Origin: VXYL01 sp965116935
Lineage (GTDB): Bacteria; Pseudomonadota; Gammaproteobacteria; Pseudomonadales; Azotimanducaceae
Length of the DNA stretch: 64,000 bases
Assembly (NCBI GenBank): GCA_965116935.1
Contig: OZ220737.1
Span: 4,464,001 to 4,528,000, forward strand
Direction: 5' to 3'
Shown here: positions 25,646 through 34,905 of the stretch, piece by piece
How the letters are laid out: each line of letters starts with the position of its first letter
Position numbering within the stretch: position 1 is the stretch's first letter
Notes under the pieces: generated by a model
Database searches by the model: none
What the model saw: only the letters and a program-made list of their open reading frames with translations
What the model was told of the DNA's origin: nothing
Position numbers and translations under genes: made by a program

Positions 25646-27448
25646 CTAGTCGCCGGGCCCCACCCAGATTGGGGAAGTCCATGCACGTTCCTGGATCGTT
25701 GGCGCGACTCCGGCGCGTGGGTCGGCTCCGGCGCGCAGGGCATCCCAGGTAGACCAGCGACACGTGGGGTTTTCCAGCACGCGAACGTAGTAGAAGGCGC
25801 TCTGGCCAGGGTCGTACTCTGGGTCGGTCCAGACCGTGCGCAGTTCTGCGGCGCCAAGGCCCTCCGTGATGGAGCAATCCTCCAAATCCACTTCCGCCTC
25901 GTTGTCCGGGCAGCGGTGCGTCGCGGGGTCCACCTCCAAACCGTCCGAACACGCCACATCAAACACCTTCTCATGGGTGCGGCCATCGTCCACCCAACCC
26001 TTGATGATCTGCAGCCGTTGCAGCGGCGTGCCCACCGGGTCTGCCATCGCCCAGGCGAGGAACGCTGGCGAGCCTTCGCCGGCGGTCAGGTCGGCGCCTT
26101 GCACGACGCCGTTGTCCATCACCCACTGTGCCGCATCGTCTCCCATCGGGCCGTCGCCGGCATTGGCTGCCAGCAGCCGCGCCTTGATGCGCGGGCCGCT
26201 CGTGGCGAAGGTCTCCTTGCGCCGCAGTGCGTCGAAGATGGCATCGCGGGTGTTCTCGGGCGCCCAGACGCCAGCAAGGCCGGAGGCACTCCAAGTGCGG
26301 TAGTAGTTGTTGATGTAGGTCGAGTCGCCGGCCTCGCTTTCGCCGGCCGGCACCGCGCCGCGACGGTAGGCGGGATTGTCCAGCTTGCCGAGCTTGCCGA
26401 CGAAGCGGTCTTCGTCCAGCGTGTCGCCGGAGTTGTGGGTGTCGGTGGAGCCAATGACGCCAAAGCGATACGGGTTGAAGCCCTCGTCCCGTTCCAGCGC
26501 CAGGCCGTTCATCCACGCCTCGCGCACATAGCTGCCTTGCGGCTTGCTTCGCACCCAACTAGCGACGTGATACGGCATGATCTCGAAGTCTGCCCACTCG
26601 TCGTTCAGCGAGAGAAAAGGGTGCGTGTCCGACGTGCCCTTGATCTGGGTGATTTCCACCAGCGGCTCGTTGCGCATCCGCTGTTCGGCGTAGGCTGCGT
26701 CGAGCGGCCCGCCCTCGTACTTCTCGAGCTCGAACATGTTGCCACCGGAGCCGTTGGGGTTGTGCGGGATGGCGATGGCGTCGATGCCGCTCTCGTCGCG
26801 CAGGTTGTCCATCCACGCCCACAGGTCTTCGGGGTTGCGCGAGTCGAGGCGGCTGAACGGCAGCGGCGGTGCTTCCTCGCCGCGGTAGAAGACGTTGCGG
26901 TGCAGGTTGCCTTCGTTTTCCTCGTCCGACGAGGTGTATTCGTAGGCAATGAAGGTGGTGAAGTTGCCAGGGTCATTGTGGCGCTTGGCCGCCTCCTGAA
27001 TCGCCTCCCAGGCGGTGCGGGAGTCTTCCTCGCGACCCACTTCGTCGAGAATGTCGAAGCAGTCCCGGAACGACGAGGATCGCTCCTCAATGGTGTCGGC
27101 ATCGGCGCATTTGCGCACTTCGGGATTGTCCGCATCCGGGTGGGAGAGGTCCTGCCAGGCGGAGAACATGCCGAGGTAGAAGGCATGATCCGTAACGGCG
27201 AAGAAGTCCAGCGGCCGGTCAAGCTGAATGTCGAATCCGGCCGAATGCGGCATCGACTCCCCCTTGGCAAAGCGATAGGCATCATCCGGCGTCGTTTGTG
27301 TGCCAAAGAGGTAGGCATCGAACGAATAGCGCGTATGAACGTGCAGGTCGCCGAACAGCGCCTTCGGATGCTCGTCTGCTTGAGCCGCGGCTGCTGCAGC
27401 AGCGGTCACGAGCGCCAGCGTGAATCGAACAGCACCCCGAATGCTCAT
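25646..27448 (-). CDS. DUF3604 secreted PHP-like protein
   Basis: A 600-aa exported protein with a signal peptide (residues 1-24, AAAAAAQADE). It opens FGDLHVHTRYSFDAYLFGTQ, the metal-binding HxH of PHP-type hydrolases, followed by FFAVTDHAFYLG (second metal motif), DAIAIPHNPNGSGG and RFGVIGSTDTHNSG (later His ligands). DUF3604 proteins of about 600-650 aa are widespread in marine bacteria, often with catabolic genes. The activity is not established but a metal-dependent esterase or phosphoesterase role is likely. Six Cys in the C-terminal third may form disulfides. Confidence 0.85.
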   Translation of the reverse strand: MSIRGAVRFTLALVTAAAAAAAQADEHPKALFGDLHVHTRYSFDAYLFGTQTTPDDAYRFAKGESMPHSAGFDIQLDRPLDFFAVTDHAFYLGMFSAWQDLSHPDADNPEVRKCADADTIEERSSSFRDCFDILDEVGREEDSRTAWEAIQEAAKRHNDPGNFTTFIAYEYTSSDEENEGNLHRNVFYRGEEAPPLPFSRLDSRNPEDLWAWMDNLRDESGIDAIAIPHNPNGSGGNMFELEKYEGGPLDAAYAEQRMRNEPLVEITQIKGTSDTHPFLSLNDEWADFEIMPYHVASWVRSKPQGSYVREAWMNGLALERDEGFNPYRFGVIGSTDTHNSGDTLDEDRFVGKLGKLDNPAYRRGAVPAGESEAGDSTYINNYYRTWSASGLAGVWAPENTRDAIFDALRRKETFATSGPRIKARLLAANAGDGPMGDDAAQWVMDNGVVQGADLTAGEGSPAFLAWAMADPVGTPLQRLQIIKGWVDDGRTHEKVFDVACSDGLEVDPATHRCPDNEAEVDLEDCSITEGLGAAELRTVWTDPEYDPGQSAFYYVRVLENPTCRWSTWDALRAGADPRAGVAPTIQERAWTSPIWVGPGD

Positions 27449-27947
27449 ACCGGTTCCCCCCGAGTCATGTTGCCTGTGCCAAGCCTAACACCGCTTCCCA
27501 ACGTGCGACTTGGCTTACCGGCAATGGGACTGGCTTGTCCCCGCCCGCATTGAAACGCACCGACAGCTCCGACTCGGGACGGGAAGCCCGTCCGCGCGCT
27601 ATGCCGCCCGCATCGACCGCACCGACAGATTTGACCCGGACGGGACAAGGCCGTCGCCTCCGGGTTGTGATTTGCGGCGCACGCACCTAGCCGGGTCATT
27701 CCGCAGATGCCGCCTCTGCAAAGAGCACCGCGAGGTGGCTTCAAGTGGCTGCGCAAAGGCACCGGCATGCGAATCTCGAACGACATTGGGATAAATATGT
27801 TATTAAGCAATTAGTTATAGATATAAATTGAAGAAACTTCTCAAGATCGCTGCAAAGCTGGGGCGTGCCGCCACGGAGCACTCCCATGGTGCAGGCACAC
27901 GAGTGCAGGCTGGTCGCGGAGCCACGGCCTGCAGCCATTGGTGCAAG
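27449..27947. other. Gap with degenerate family-B repeats and an AT-rich patch
   Basis: About 500 bases without a supported gene. From 27515 to 27662 there are several degenerate copies of the family-B unit (GGGACTGGCTTGTCCC, GGGACGGGAAGCCCGTCC, GACGGGACAAGGCCGTC). At 27787-27838 lies an unusually AT-rich stretch (about 80 percent A+T), quite unlike the surrounding DNA. It lies beyond the 3' end of the HupE gene and upstream of the DUF3604 start. Confidence 0.5.
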
Positions 27948-28937
27948 TCACGCGGGCGCGACGATGTCGCCGGTGCGCACGATGAACCAGAAGGCAGCGA
28001 GGCCCCCGGCGACGTAGAGTGGCGCCCGCACCAGCGCCACCGGCAGTTTGATGCGGCCTGAGGCAAGGCGCCCAATCCCAACCACGGCAACAACCACCGC
28101 CAGTTGACCGAGCTCCACCCCCACATTGAACAGCAGCAGGCTCAGTGCAGCCTGTCCCGGCGGCAGCCCGATCTCGGCCAAGGCGCCGGCGAAACCGAAG
28201 CCGTGCAGCAGCCCGAACAGGAAGGCCACAATCCAAACTTGCTCGCTTGCGATCGTGCCCTCGCTGCCGCGCAGCTTCTCCGCCGCCACGAAGGCGATCG
28301 AGAGGGCAACCGTCGCTTCCACAGGCGCTGCGGGAAGGACGAGGACATCCAACGCGGAAAGCGCCAGCGTGATGCTGTGCGCCACGGTGAAGGCCGTCAC
28401 GGTCTGAACCAGCGGACCGAGCCGTTGCAAGCCGAGCAGGTAAAGAAGGCAAAGCAAGAACAGCAGGTGGTCGGCGCCGAGCAGCAAGTGCTGCACGCCG
28501 ATGATGAGGTAGTCCGCAACCGGAGCCCCGCCGCCGCTTAGAGAAAGCTCCTGTCGATTGCGGCCGATGACGCCGTTGACCTGACGCCCGTCTGGCAGCG
28601 TCACCTGCACCATGACGTCCGCCATCGCCACCGCATTGCCTTCGATGCCGACGGTCTTGCCATCAATGTCCTCCGTGCACCGCACGACATCTCGGCGCAC
28701 CAGCGAGGTGCCCTGCACGAAGTCGATGCCACCGGGCATAGCCGCGCACCCTGCCGGCAACACGGGCCGCAACGACAGCGGCCCCCCGGTGCCGAAAGGC
28801 CGCTTCCAAACGACGGCGTAGTCGGTGTCGGAAGTGGCGTCAATGCGCAAGAAGGCGGGCTTCAGCTCGTGGCCAAGGACTGGCCCAGCTGACAACGCCA
28901 CGAGGGCGACAAGAAGACCGCATACGGAGGCGTGCAT
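27948..28937 (-). CDS. HupE/UreJ family membrane protein (second copy)
   Basis: A 329-aa protein with a signal peptide (to about residue 23, GPVLGHELKP). A beta-rich N-terminal periplasmic domain of roughly 110 residues follows, then about six helices with HupE landmarks: HLLLGADHLLFLLCLLYLL, FTVAHSITLALSAL, FGLLHGFGFAGALAEIGLP and FNVGVELGQLAVV. The long N-terminal domain separates it from the short copy at 4329-5078. The start codon overlaps the stop of the upstream peptidyl-prolyl isomerase gene (TGATG). PpiC-HupE pairs are recurrent in proteobacteria. A metal-transport or maturation role is inferred from the family. Confidence 0.82.
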   Translation of the reverse strand: MHASVCGLLVALVALSAGPVLGHELKPAFLRIDATSDTDYAVVWKRPFGTGGPLSLRPVLPAGCAAMPGGIDFVQGTSLVRRDVVRCTEDIDGKTVGIEGNAVAMADVMVQVTLPDGRQVNGVIGRNRQELSLSGGGAPVADYLIIGVQHLLLGADHLLFLLCLLYLLGLQRLGPLVQTVTAFTVAHSITLALSALDVLVLPAAPVEATVALSIAFVAAEKLRGSEGTIASEQVWIVAFLFGLLHGFGFAGALAEIGLPPGQAALSLLLFNVGVELGQLAVVVAVVGIGRLASGRIKLPVALVRAPLYVAGGLAAFWFIVRTGDIVAPA

Positions 28938-29767
28938 CACATCCCTCGCCCATCGGCCATCGGCAACTGCACCTGGTAGCGCTCGTGCAAGTCCTCAAGC
29001 AGTTCGGCACCCGCCTGGATGCGCAGTTCCTGCTCGTAGTCGGCCCGGACGCGGTCGCGCACGGCCTCATATTCCGGCAGCCCGGCCGGGGTCTTGCGGA
29101 TGACGCGCACCAGATGCGAGCCATAGGTCGAGGCAAGCGGCCCCTGCCAGGTCAGAGCGGCTGTCAACTCATAGAGTGCATCGCAAAACGTCGGACCGAA
29201 ATCGCCGCACACGCTGCCACGGGACGCCGCGTTGTAGCTGCGAGCGAGCAGCGACGGATCGCCGAGTTCCCGCCATCTCCCGGTTTCGGCGTCCTCGAGA
29301 GCGGCGCGCGCCGCAACCGCCGCTTCATGGCCACCGTCACCACGAAAATAGATGTGATCGAACGTCACCGTCGCTTGGCTCTCGTACCCATTGCGGCGCG
29401 CCTCGAACCACGTCTTAAGCTCTTGCTCGCCCGGGGGCTCGAGCGCCGCCAGGTCCTCCACCAGGAACGTCAGCTTTTGCGCCAGTCGGCGCCGGATGAT
29501 GGGATCGCTGCGGTCGAGCCCTAGCCGGCGCGCTTCCCGCACCATCACCTCCTCGGTGACGTGGGTGTCCACCAGGTCCTGGAGCTCCGCCGGGTTCGGC
29601 GGGCGCCCCATGCGGCTGCTCCAGAGCTCGGCGAGCAAGTCCACGTCGCCCTGGGTCACCACTACTGCGCCCGACGTGGCCTCCTGCCAAAGCAAGTCCG
29701 CCAGGAACACCGCGGCACCGATCACCACAAAGGCGAACAGCGGATCGCGGAAAAAGCGACTGAACAT
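28937..29767 (-). CDS. Membrane-anchored PpiC-type peptidyl-prolyl isomerase
   Basis: A 276-aa protein. An N-terminal membrane anchor (residues about 9-30, FAFVVIGAAVFLADLLW) precedes a helical SurA-like arm (residues 40-130) and a divergent parvulin segment with TVTFDHIYFRGDG and GPLASTYGSHLVRVIRKTPAGLPEYEAVRDRV. It should act in the periplasm as a foldase or chaperone. The start is taken at 29767, where GAGGG lies nine bases upstream; two upstream in-frame starts (29821, 29788) are possible. It is coupled to the HupE gene, whose product may be its main client. Confidence 0.75.
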   Translation of the reverse strand: MFSRFFRDPLFAFVVIGAAVFLADLLWQEATSGAVVVTQGDVDLLAELWSSRMGRPPNPAELQDLVDTHVTEEVMVREARRLGLDRSDPIIRRRLAQKLTFLVEDLAALEPPGEQELKTWFEARRNGYESQATVTFDHIYFRGDGGHEAAVAARAALEDAETGRWRELGDPSLLARSYNAASRGSVCGDFGPTFCDALYELTAALTWQGPLASTYGSHLVRVIRKTPAGLPEYEAVRDRVRADYEQELRIQAGAELLEDLHERYQVQLPMADGRGM

Positions 29768-29891
29768 GCGAACCGACCCTCGTGTCATGGCGTAGTCCGG
29801 CACCTCTCCCCAAAACCGCAATCATATGCACACCAAGGGACAAGAGCCGGGCGTGATCTGGTAGATTGCGCGCCTTGCGCAAGGGGAGGCA

Positions 29892-31589
29892 TTGCCTTTG
29901 GCAATCGATCGGGCGGACGCCATCGCCCAGGTAACGGCGCCGGGCCAGCCGTACGAGACAGGCGTCGAGACCATCCGTGGGCAGCGCTTCACGGTGTTCG
30001 CGAACGCCCCTCGGAACCTGCGCGAACTCTACCGGCAAGGCCTCGCCCATGCCGATCGGGACTTCTACATCTATGAAGGCACGCGGCTGACGTTCGGCGG
30101 CATTTGGCAGGAAGCCGCCCGCGTCGCCAACGCGCTCACAGAACGCGGCATCGCGCCTGGCGAACGGGTCGGCATCGCCGCTCGCAACTACCCCGAGTGG
30201 ATCGTCGCGTTCATGGGCATCACGTCCATGGGCGGCGTGGCGGTGGCGCTCAACGCCTGGTGGACCGGCGAAGAGCTCGTCTATGGCATCGCGGACAGCG
30301 GCCTCAAGCTACTGTTCACCGACATCGAGCGCACCGAGCGGCTGCTGCCGCACCTCGGCGCACTTGACATCGAAGTGGTGACCATCCGCCACCGCCAAGA
30401 CGACCTGCCAACTTGGGATGAGCTTCTCGCCGGCGCCACCGAGACGATGCCCGAGCCAGCCATCGCCCCGGAGGACAATGCCACCATCCTCTACACATCC
30501 GGCTCCACAGCGCACCCCAAGGGGGTTCTCTCCACCCACCGCGCCATCACCAACGCCCTGCTCGGCTGGGAGTGCGGCGGCGCCGTGGGCATGGCCATGA
30601 ACCCGGAAGTGGCGCGGCAGATGGCCGAAAACCCGTCGCCGTACCAGCAGTCCATGATCCTCTCGGTGCCGCTCTTCCACGTCACTGGCCTGGTCGTGCA
30701 GGCGCTCTCCGCATTCCGCCCAGGTCGCAAGCTGGTGGGCATGTACAAGTGGGACGTCACCGAAGCGATGCGCATCATCGAGGCGGAACGCATCACCGCC
30801 TTCAACGGCGTGCCGACCATGGCGGCGGAACTGGCACAGGCGCCCGATCGGGACCAATACGACCTGTCGAGCCTCAAGAGTGCCGGCGGCGGCGGCGCGC
30901 CGATGGCGCCGGAACAGTCGCGGCAAGTGGAGAAGGCAATCGGCAAGGGCGCAGCCGGCACGGGCTGGGGCATGACCGAGACCCAAGGCCTAGCCACCAC
31001 CATCGGCGGCCCCGCCCTCATGGAACGCCCCCGTAGTTGCGGCCGCGCCGTGGAACCGCTGGTGCATGTGAAGGCAGTGCTGCCGGATGGCCGCGATGCC
31101 GCACCGGGGCAAACCGGCGAACTGTGGATTCACGGCGTCAACAACTTCAGCGAATACTGGAACAAGCCGGACGCCACTGCGGAAGCGCTCACCGATGGCT
31201 GGGTACACACCGGCGACATCGGCCACGTCGATGCCGAGGGCTTCGTCTTCATCACCGACCGCCTCAAGGACATGGTGCTGCGCGGCGGCGAGAACATCGG
31301 CTGTCAGGAGGTGGAGGCGGTGCTGTACGAGCACCCGGCCATCATGGAGGCAGCCGTGTTCGGCGTTCCGGACGAGCGACTCGGCGAGACGGTCGCCGCC
31401 GTGGTGGCGCGAGCCCCTGGCGAGGAACTCTCCGTAGAAGACGTGCAGACCCACGTCGCCGAACACCTGGCCCGCTTCAAGGTGCCGGAGCACGTCTGGA
31501 TTCGCGACGAGCAACTGCCCCGCATCGCCTCCGAGAAGATCTTCAAGCGCGGACTCCGAGAAGAGGCCATCCGCTCCCTCGCCCCGTAG
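29892..31589 (+). CDS. Class I adenylate-forming acyl-CoA synthetase
   Basis: A 565-aa AMP-binding enzyme that activates a carboxylic acid to its acyl-AMP and CoA thioester. The motifs are ATILYTSGSTAHPKGVLSTH (A3, phosphate loop), FNGVPTMAAEL, GWGMTETQG (A5), GELWIHGVNNFSEYWNKPD, GWVHTGDIGHVDAEGFVFITDRLKDM (A7-A8) and PRIASEKIFKRGLR, where the final KIFKR contains the catalytic Lys region (A10). The TTG start at 29892 follows AAGGGGAGG closely; a second TTG at 29898 has better spacing. It is divergent from the Ppi-HupE operon and 41 bases upstream of the CtBP-like dehydrogenase, so it is likely the first gene of a three-gene unit. The chain length it prefers is unknown. Confidence 0.92.
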   Translation: MPLAIDRADAIAQVTAPGQPYETGVETIRGQRFTVFANAPRNLRELYRQGLAHADRDFYIYEGTRLTFGGIWQEAARVANALTERGIAPGERVGIAARNYPEWIVAFMGITSMGGVAVALNAWWTGEELVYGIADSGLKLLFTDIERTERLLPHLGALDIEVVTIRHRQDDLPTWDELLAGATETMPEPAIAPEDNATILYTSGSTAHPKGVLSTHRAITNALLGWECGGAVGMAMNPEVARQMAENPSPYQQSMILSVPLFHVTGLVVQALSAFRPGRKLVGMYKWDVTEAMRIIEAERITAFNGVPTMAAELAQAPDRDQYDLSSLKSAGGGGAPMAPEQSRQVEKAIGKGAAGTGWGMTETQGLATTIGGPALMERPRSCGRAVEPLVHVKAVLPDGRDAAPGQTGELWIHGVNNFSEYWNKPDATAEALTDGWVHTGDIGHVDAEGFVFITDRLKDMVLRGGENIGCQEVEAVLYEHPAIMEAAVFGVPDERLGETVAAVVARAPGEELSVEDVQTHVAEHLARFKVPEHVWIRDEQLPRIASEKIFKRGLREEAIRSLAP

Positions 31590-31630
31590 TGGGGCCACTC
31601 CAATCCACCACAAAGGAACCCTCAAGCCCC

Positions 31631-32692
31631 ATGAGTGAATCGCCAAGAAAGAAGGTCGCCATGCAGCTTCCGCGCAGGGCGGCGGTTGCCGACCTTGCCG
31701 AACGCTATGCCCTGGAACTCGAAGCTCTCGCACCCGTAGCCGACATCGTGGAGGTGGAAAGCCCCACCGCCGAGGCATTCGCCGAGGGTGCCGCCGACTG
31801 CGACGCGGTCATCACCTCCTGGGGCATCCGCTTCGACGAGGCGATCATCAGCCGCCTCGACAAGTGCGTCGTCATTGGCCTCGGCAGCGTCGGTGTTGAC
31901 ATGGTGGACGTGGAAGCTGCCACCGCCGCCGGCATCGTCGTCACCAACACGCCGGACGTGTTCATCGAGGAGGTGGCGGACCACGCCATGATGCTGCTGC
32001 TCTCCGCCATCCGTCGCACCAAGGAGCAGAACATCTTTGCCGCCGAGAACGAGTGGGGCAAGGGACGACCGCAGCTCAACCACACGCCGCGCCTGATGGG
32101 GCGCACGCTAGGCCTCCTCTCCTTCGGCAACGTGGCGCGCTGCACTGCCGCCCGCGCCAAGGCATTTGGCCTGCATGTCATCGCCTACGACCCTTATGTG
32201 AGCGAACTGACCATTGGTGAGCACGGCGTCGAACCGGTCGCTTGGGGCGAGTTTCTGGAACGATCCGACTACATCAGCGTCCATTCGCCGCACAACGAGG
32301 AAACCCATCACCTGCTGAACGCCGAAGCCTTCGCCCAGATGAAGGACGGCGTGATCGTGGTCAACACCTCGCGGGGACCCATCATCAAGGAAGTGGACCT
32401 CATCGAGGCCCTGGCGAGCGGCAAGGTGCAAACCGCCGGCCTCGACGTGCTGGAGCAGGAGCCGCCGGATCCCCAAAACCCGCTGCTGTTCATGCCGAAT
32501 GTGGTCGTCACCCCGCATGTTGCCTCCGCCTCCACGCGGATGCGTCCCACCGCAAGACGCCGCGTGGGCCGCGAGGTCTCGCTGGTGCTGCGCGGCCGCT
32601 GGCCGATGAGCTGCGTCAACCCCACCGTGTTGCCGAAGACGCCCTTGGAGCGCTGGCAGCCCTATCCGATGAACCGAGGACCCAACCGATGA
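31631..32692 (+). CDS. CtBP-like D-2-hydroxyacid dehydrogenase
   Basis: A 353-aa NAD-dependent dehydrogenase of the D-isomer 2-hydroxyacid family, closest in pattern to the C-terminal-binding-protein group. It shows VIGLGSVGVDMVDVEAATAAGI, TPDVFIEEVADHAMMLLL, the Rossmann motif GRTLGLLSFGNVARCTA (GxxxFGxV with Gly variations), VNTSRGPIIKEVDLIEAL (active-site Arg), AGLDVLEQEPPDP (Glu) and VVTPHVASAS (His). All three catalytic residues are present. ATGA overlap couples it to the methyltransferase downstream. The substrate is a 2-hydroxy or 2-oxo acid, not further defined. Confidence 0.9.
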   Translation: MSESPRKKVAMQLPRRAAVADLAERYALELEALAPVADIVEVESPTAEAFAEGAADCDAVITSWGIRFDEAIISRLDKCVVIGLGSVGVDMVDVEAATAAGIVVTNTPDVFIEEVADHAMMLLLSAIRRTKEQNIFAAENEWGKGRPQLNHTPRLMGRTLGLLSFGNVARCTAARAKAFGLHVIAYDPYVSELTIGEHGVEPVAWGEFLERSDYISVHSPHNEETHHLLNAEAFAQMKDGVIVVNTSRGPIIKEVDLIEALASGKVQTAGLDVLEQEPPDPQNPLLFMPNVVVTPHVASASTRMRPTARRRVGREVSLVLRGRWPMSCVNPTVLPKTPLERWQPYPMNRGPNR

Positions 32693-33420
32693 GAATCTCG
32701 CTTGCCTTGGCCGCCACCCTGGCGGCAAGCATCGCTGCCGCCGACATCGACGAGAAAGTCAACGCGGCGCTCGGTGCAGACATCCGAACGGAGGCGGAGA
32801 CCGCCCGCGACGCCAATCGCAAACCACTGGAAACGCTGAAGTTCTTTGGCCTCAGCGACGACATGCACGTGCTTGAGCTGTTCCCCGGGGGCGGCTGGTA
32901 CACCAAGATCCTTGCCCCGGTGCTGGCGGAGAACGGTCGCTTGGCCGTCTCGATCTTCACCCAAGGCGCCGCAGCGATGGCCGAGGAAGCAGGCTGGGAC
33001 ATCGACGTGATTCCCAACGACGACTACCAAGCCGTGGAAGGCACGCGCCGCTTCACCATGGGCTCGATGGACTTCGGCGAAGCCCAGTTCGACATGGCCC
33101 TCACCTTCCGCAACATGCACAACTTCACCGACGACGGTCGCGCCATGCTCAACGCTGCGGTGTTCAAGTCCTTGAAGGCTGGCGGCCTCTACGGCGTCGT
33201 GGACCACACCCGCCGCCACATGCAGCCACAAACGGGCGAGAACTGGCGCCGTGAGGACCCCGTCCGCACCATCAAGGAAGTCCAGGCCGCCGGCTTCGAG
33301 TTCGTGGACTACTCCGACCTCCACTACCGCCCCGACGACGAGCTCCGCTACGAGGTAGGCCGCAAATCGGTAACCGGCAACACCGACCGCTACACCTTCA
33401 TCTTTCGCAAACCGGAGTGA
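32689..33420 (+). CDS. Secreted class I SAM-dependent methyltransferase-like protein
   Basis: A 243-aa protein with a signal peptide (residues 1-19, ASIAAADI) followed by a methyltransferase fold: DDMHVLELFPGGGWYTKILAPVLAENGRLAVS is motif I with its Gly-rich loop, and FDMALTFRNMHNF and GGLYGVVDHTRRHMQPQTG are later motifs. Exported methyltransferase-like proteins of this kind are common in proteobacteria, although SAM is not known to be available in the periplasm, so the role is unclear. It is translationally coupled to the dehydrogenase gene (ATGA). Confidence 0.85.
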   Translation: MRISLALAATLAASIAAADIDEKVNAALGADIRTEAETARDANRKPLETLKFFGLSDDMHVLELFPGGGWYTKILAPVLAENGRLAVSIFTQGAAAMAEEAGWDIDVIPNDDYQAVEGTRRFTMGSMDFGEAQFDMALTFRNMHNFTDDGRAMLNAAVFKSLKAGGLYGVVDHTRRHMQPQTGENWRREDPVRTIKEVQAAGFEFVDYSDLHYRPDDELRYEVGRKSVTGNTDRYTFIFRKPE

Positions 33421-33469
33421 GTATGGGCAATGCCGCACCCGGCTCCTGAGCTGATACGGGCTCTCGCCC

Positions 33470-34657
33470 ATGGACTGGCCTGAAGTCTTGCAGCGCATTC
33501 GGAGTGGCGAGAATGCCCACACCGAGTTCAAGCGAAATGCCAACAGCTTCGATGGCATTGGCCGTGCCTTGTGTGCGTTTGCCAACGGGGACGGCGGCTT
33601 GCTTGTCATTGGCGTGGACGACGATGGCGAAATCACTGGACCGCCCGATGCGCCAGATCGTCTGCAGGAACGCCTTACGAGCTTCCTGCACACTGGCTGC
33701 GGCAAGCCGGTATCCGCCGTGTGCGGGCTGCAGGAGGTGGGGGGACGGTGCGTGCATTGGATTCACGTACCCCGCCACCAGCGGCGCTACGAACCCTTCA
33801 GCTTCGACGGTCGCTTCTGGGTGCGCCGGGGACGCAGTTCCGTAGCCCCATCCGCGTCGGAGTTGCAGGAACTCTTCAATGCATTCGGGCTTGTTCTGAC
33901 AGAGAAGCAGGTTGTGCCTTCCGCCACCGTCAGCGACATCGACGTGCAGGCTTTCCGCGCGTTCATGCAGGCCCAGGGGATGGAGATGCATCAAGCGCCG
34001 CAGCCACCCATAGAGCGGGACCTCGAAAACGCCCTCGTCTGCGCCGAGTTCGATGGCGAGCTGCGGCCAACCCTTTACGGCACCCTAGTTTTCGGCCGCA
34101 CGCCGCAGGCATATCCGCACACCCACAGCCTGTTCGTGCAGTGCAGCGCCTATGCCGGCACGGATCGCGCCGCCGATGTGATCACCACGGCTGACTGCCG
34201 CGGCACGGTAACCGACCAAGTGCGCCGGACCATCGGCTGGTTCAACAGCCTCGGCCACGGAGAGTCCTACGAGGGCCTCATTCGGGAGAACCTTCCGCCA
34301 ATCCCGGACTTGGTGCTGCGAGAGGCCGTCGTCAACGCCGTGATCCATCGCGACTACGCCATCGTCGGCAGCAAGGTAATGGTGGAGGTCTTTGACGACC
34401 GCGTGGATGTCACGAGCCCCGGCACGCTCCCCAACCACATGACCGTCGATCAGGCGCGGGGCGGTGGTGCGCCCCGGTCGCGCAACGAGTTACTGGCCAA
34501 CGCGATGCTCGTGCATCGCCTCATGGAGGCTCGAGGACGCGGCTGGCTATCCATGCGCCGTACCATGCGCGAGTTCAACGGCAGCGATCCGGAGCTCGTC
34601 AACGCCACGGAAGGCGCTGGCTTCGTCCGCGCCAGCTTCCGGCGGGGCGACCTTTAA
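33470..34657 (+). CDS. AlbA_2 (Schlafen-type) domain ATP-binding regulator
   Basis: A 395-aa protein. Residues about 10-120 are an AlbA_2 domain (ENAHTEFKRNANSFDGIGRALCAFANGDGGLLVIGVDDDG), often described as putative DNA binding. Residues 280-395 carry an ATPase fragment of the GHKL type (LVLREAVVNAVIHRDYAIVGSKVMVEVFDDRVDVTSPGTLP), whose N-box is REAVVNAVIHRDY. Such proteins are often annotated as transcriptional regulators or putative helicases and are common in accessory and defence-rich DNA. No partner gene is evident. Confidence 0.82.
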   Translation: MDWPEVLQRIRSGENAHTEFKRNANSFDGIGRALCAFANGDGGLLVIGVDDDGEITGPPDAPDRLQERLTSFLHTGCGKPVSAVCGLQEVGGRCVHWIHVPRHQRRYEPFSFDGRFWVRRGRSSVAPSASELQELFNAFGLVLTEKQVVPSATVSDIDVQAFRAFMQAQGMEMHQAPQPPIERDLENALVCAEFDGELRPTLYGTLVFGRTPQAYPHTHSLFVQCSAYAGTDRAADVITTADCRGTVTDQVRRTIGWFNSLGHGESYEGLIRENLPPIPDLVLREAVVNAVIHRDYAIVGSKVMVEVFDDRVDVTSPGTLPNHMTVDQARGGGAPRSRNELLANAMLVHRLMEARGRGWLSMRRTMREFNGSDPELVNATEGAGFVRASFRRGDL

Positions 34658-34905
34658 CGGGTTCGGCCAGAAGGTGGGAGTCACAGGATCGCTCAGCAAG
34701 CGGACGGGCATTGCTCGCCTCGACGCATCGCGGACCCCATTCCTCGAACATCGCGGGCGGTACGGTCAGGTCGCGTTTGCACAGGTCGTAGGGGCGAGGC
34801 TTGCCCTTGCCGTGCTCGCACCGCGTGCTGCGTCGGATTGGGTGGCGCAAAGCCTCACTCTGCCATGAAGTAGTCAGCGGTGCATCACGCCGCCGCTCAA
34901 GGAGT

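Noticed and set aside
25916..27553. 545-aa plus-strand ORF
   Set aside because: Antisense of the DUF3604 gene, whose motifs are unambiguous.
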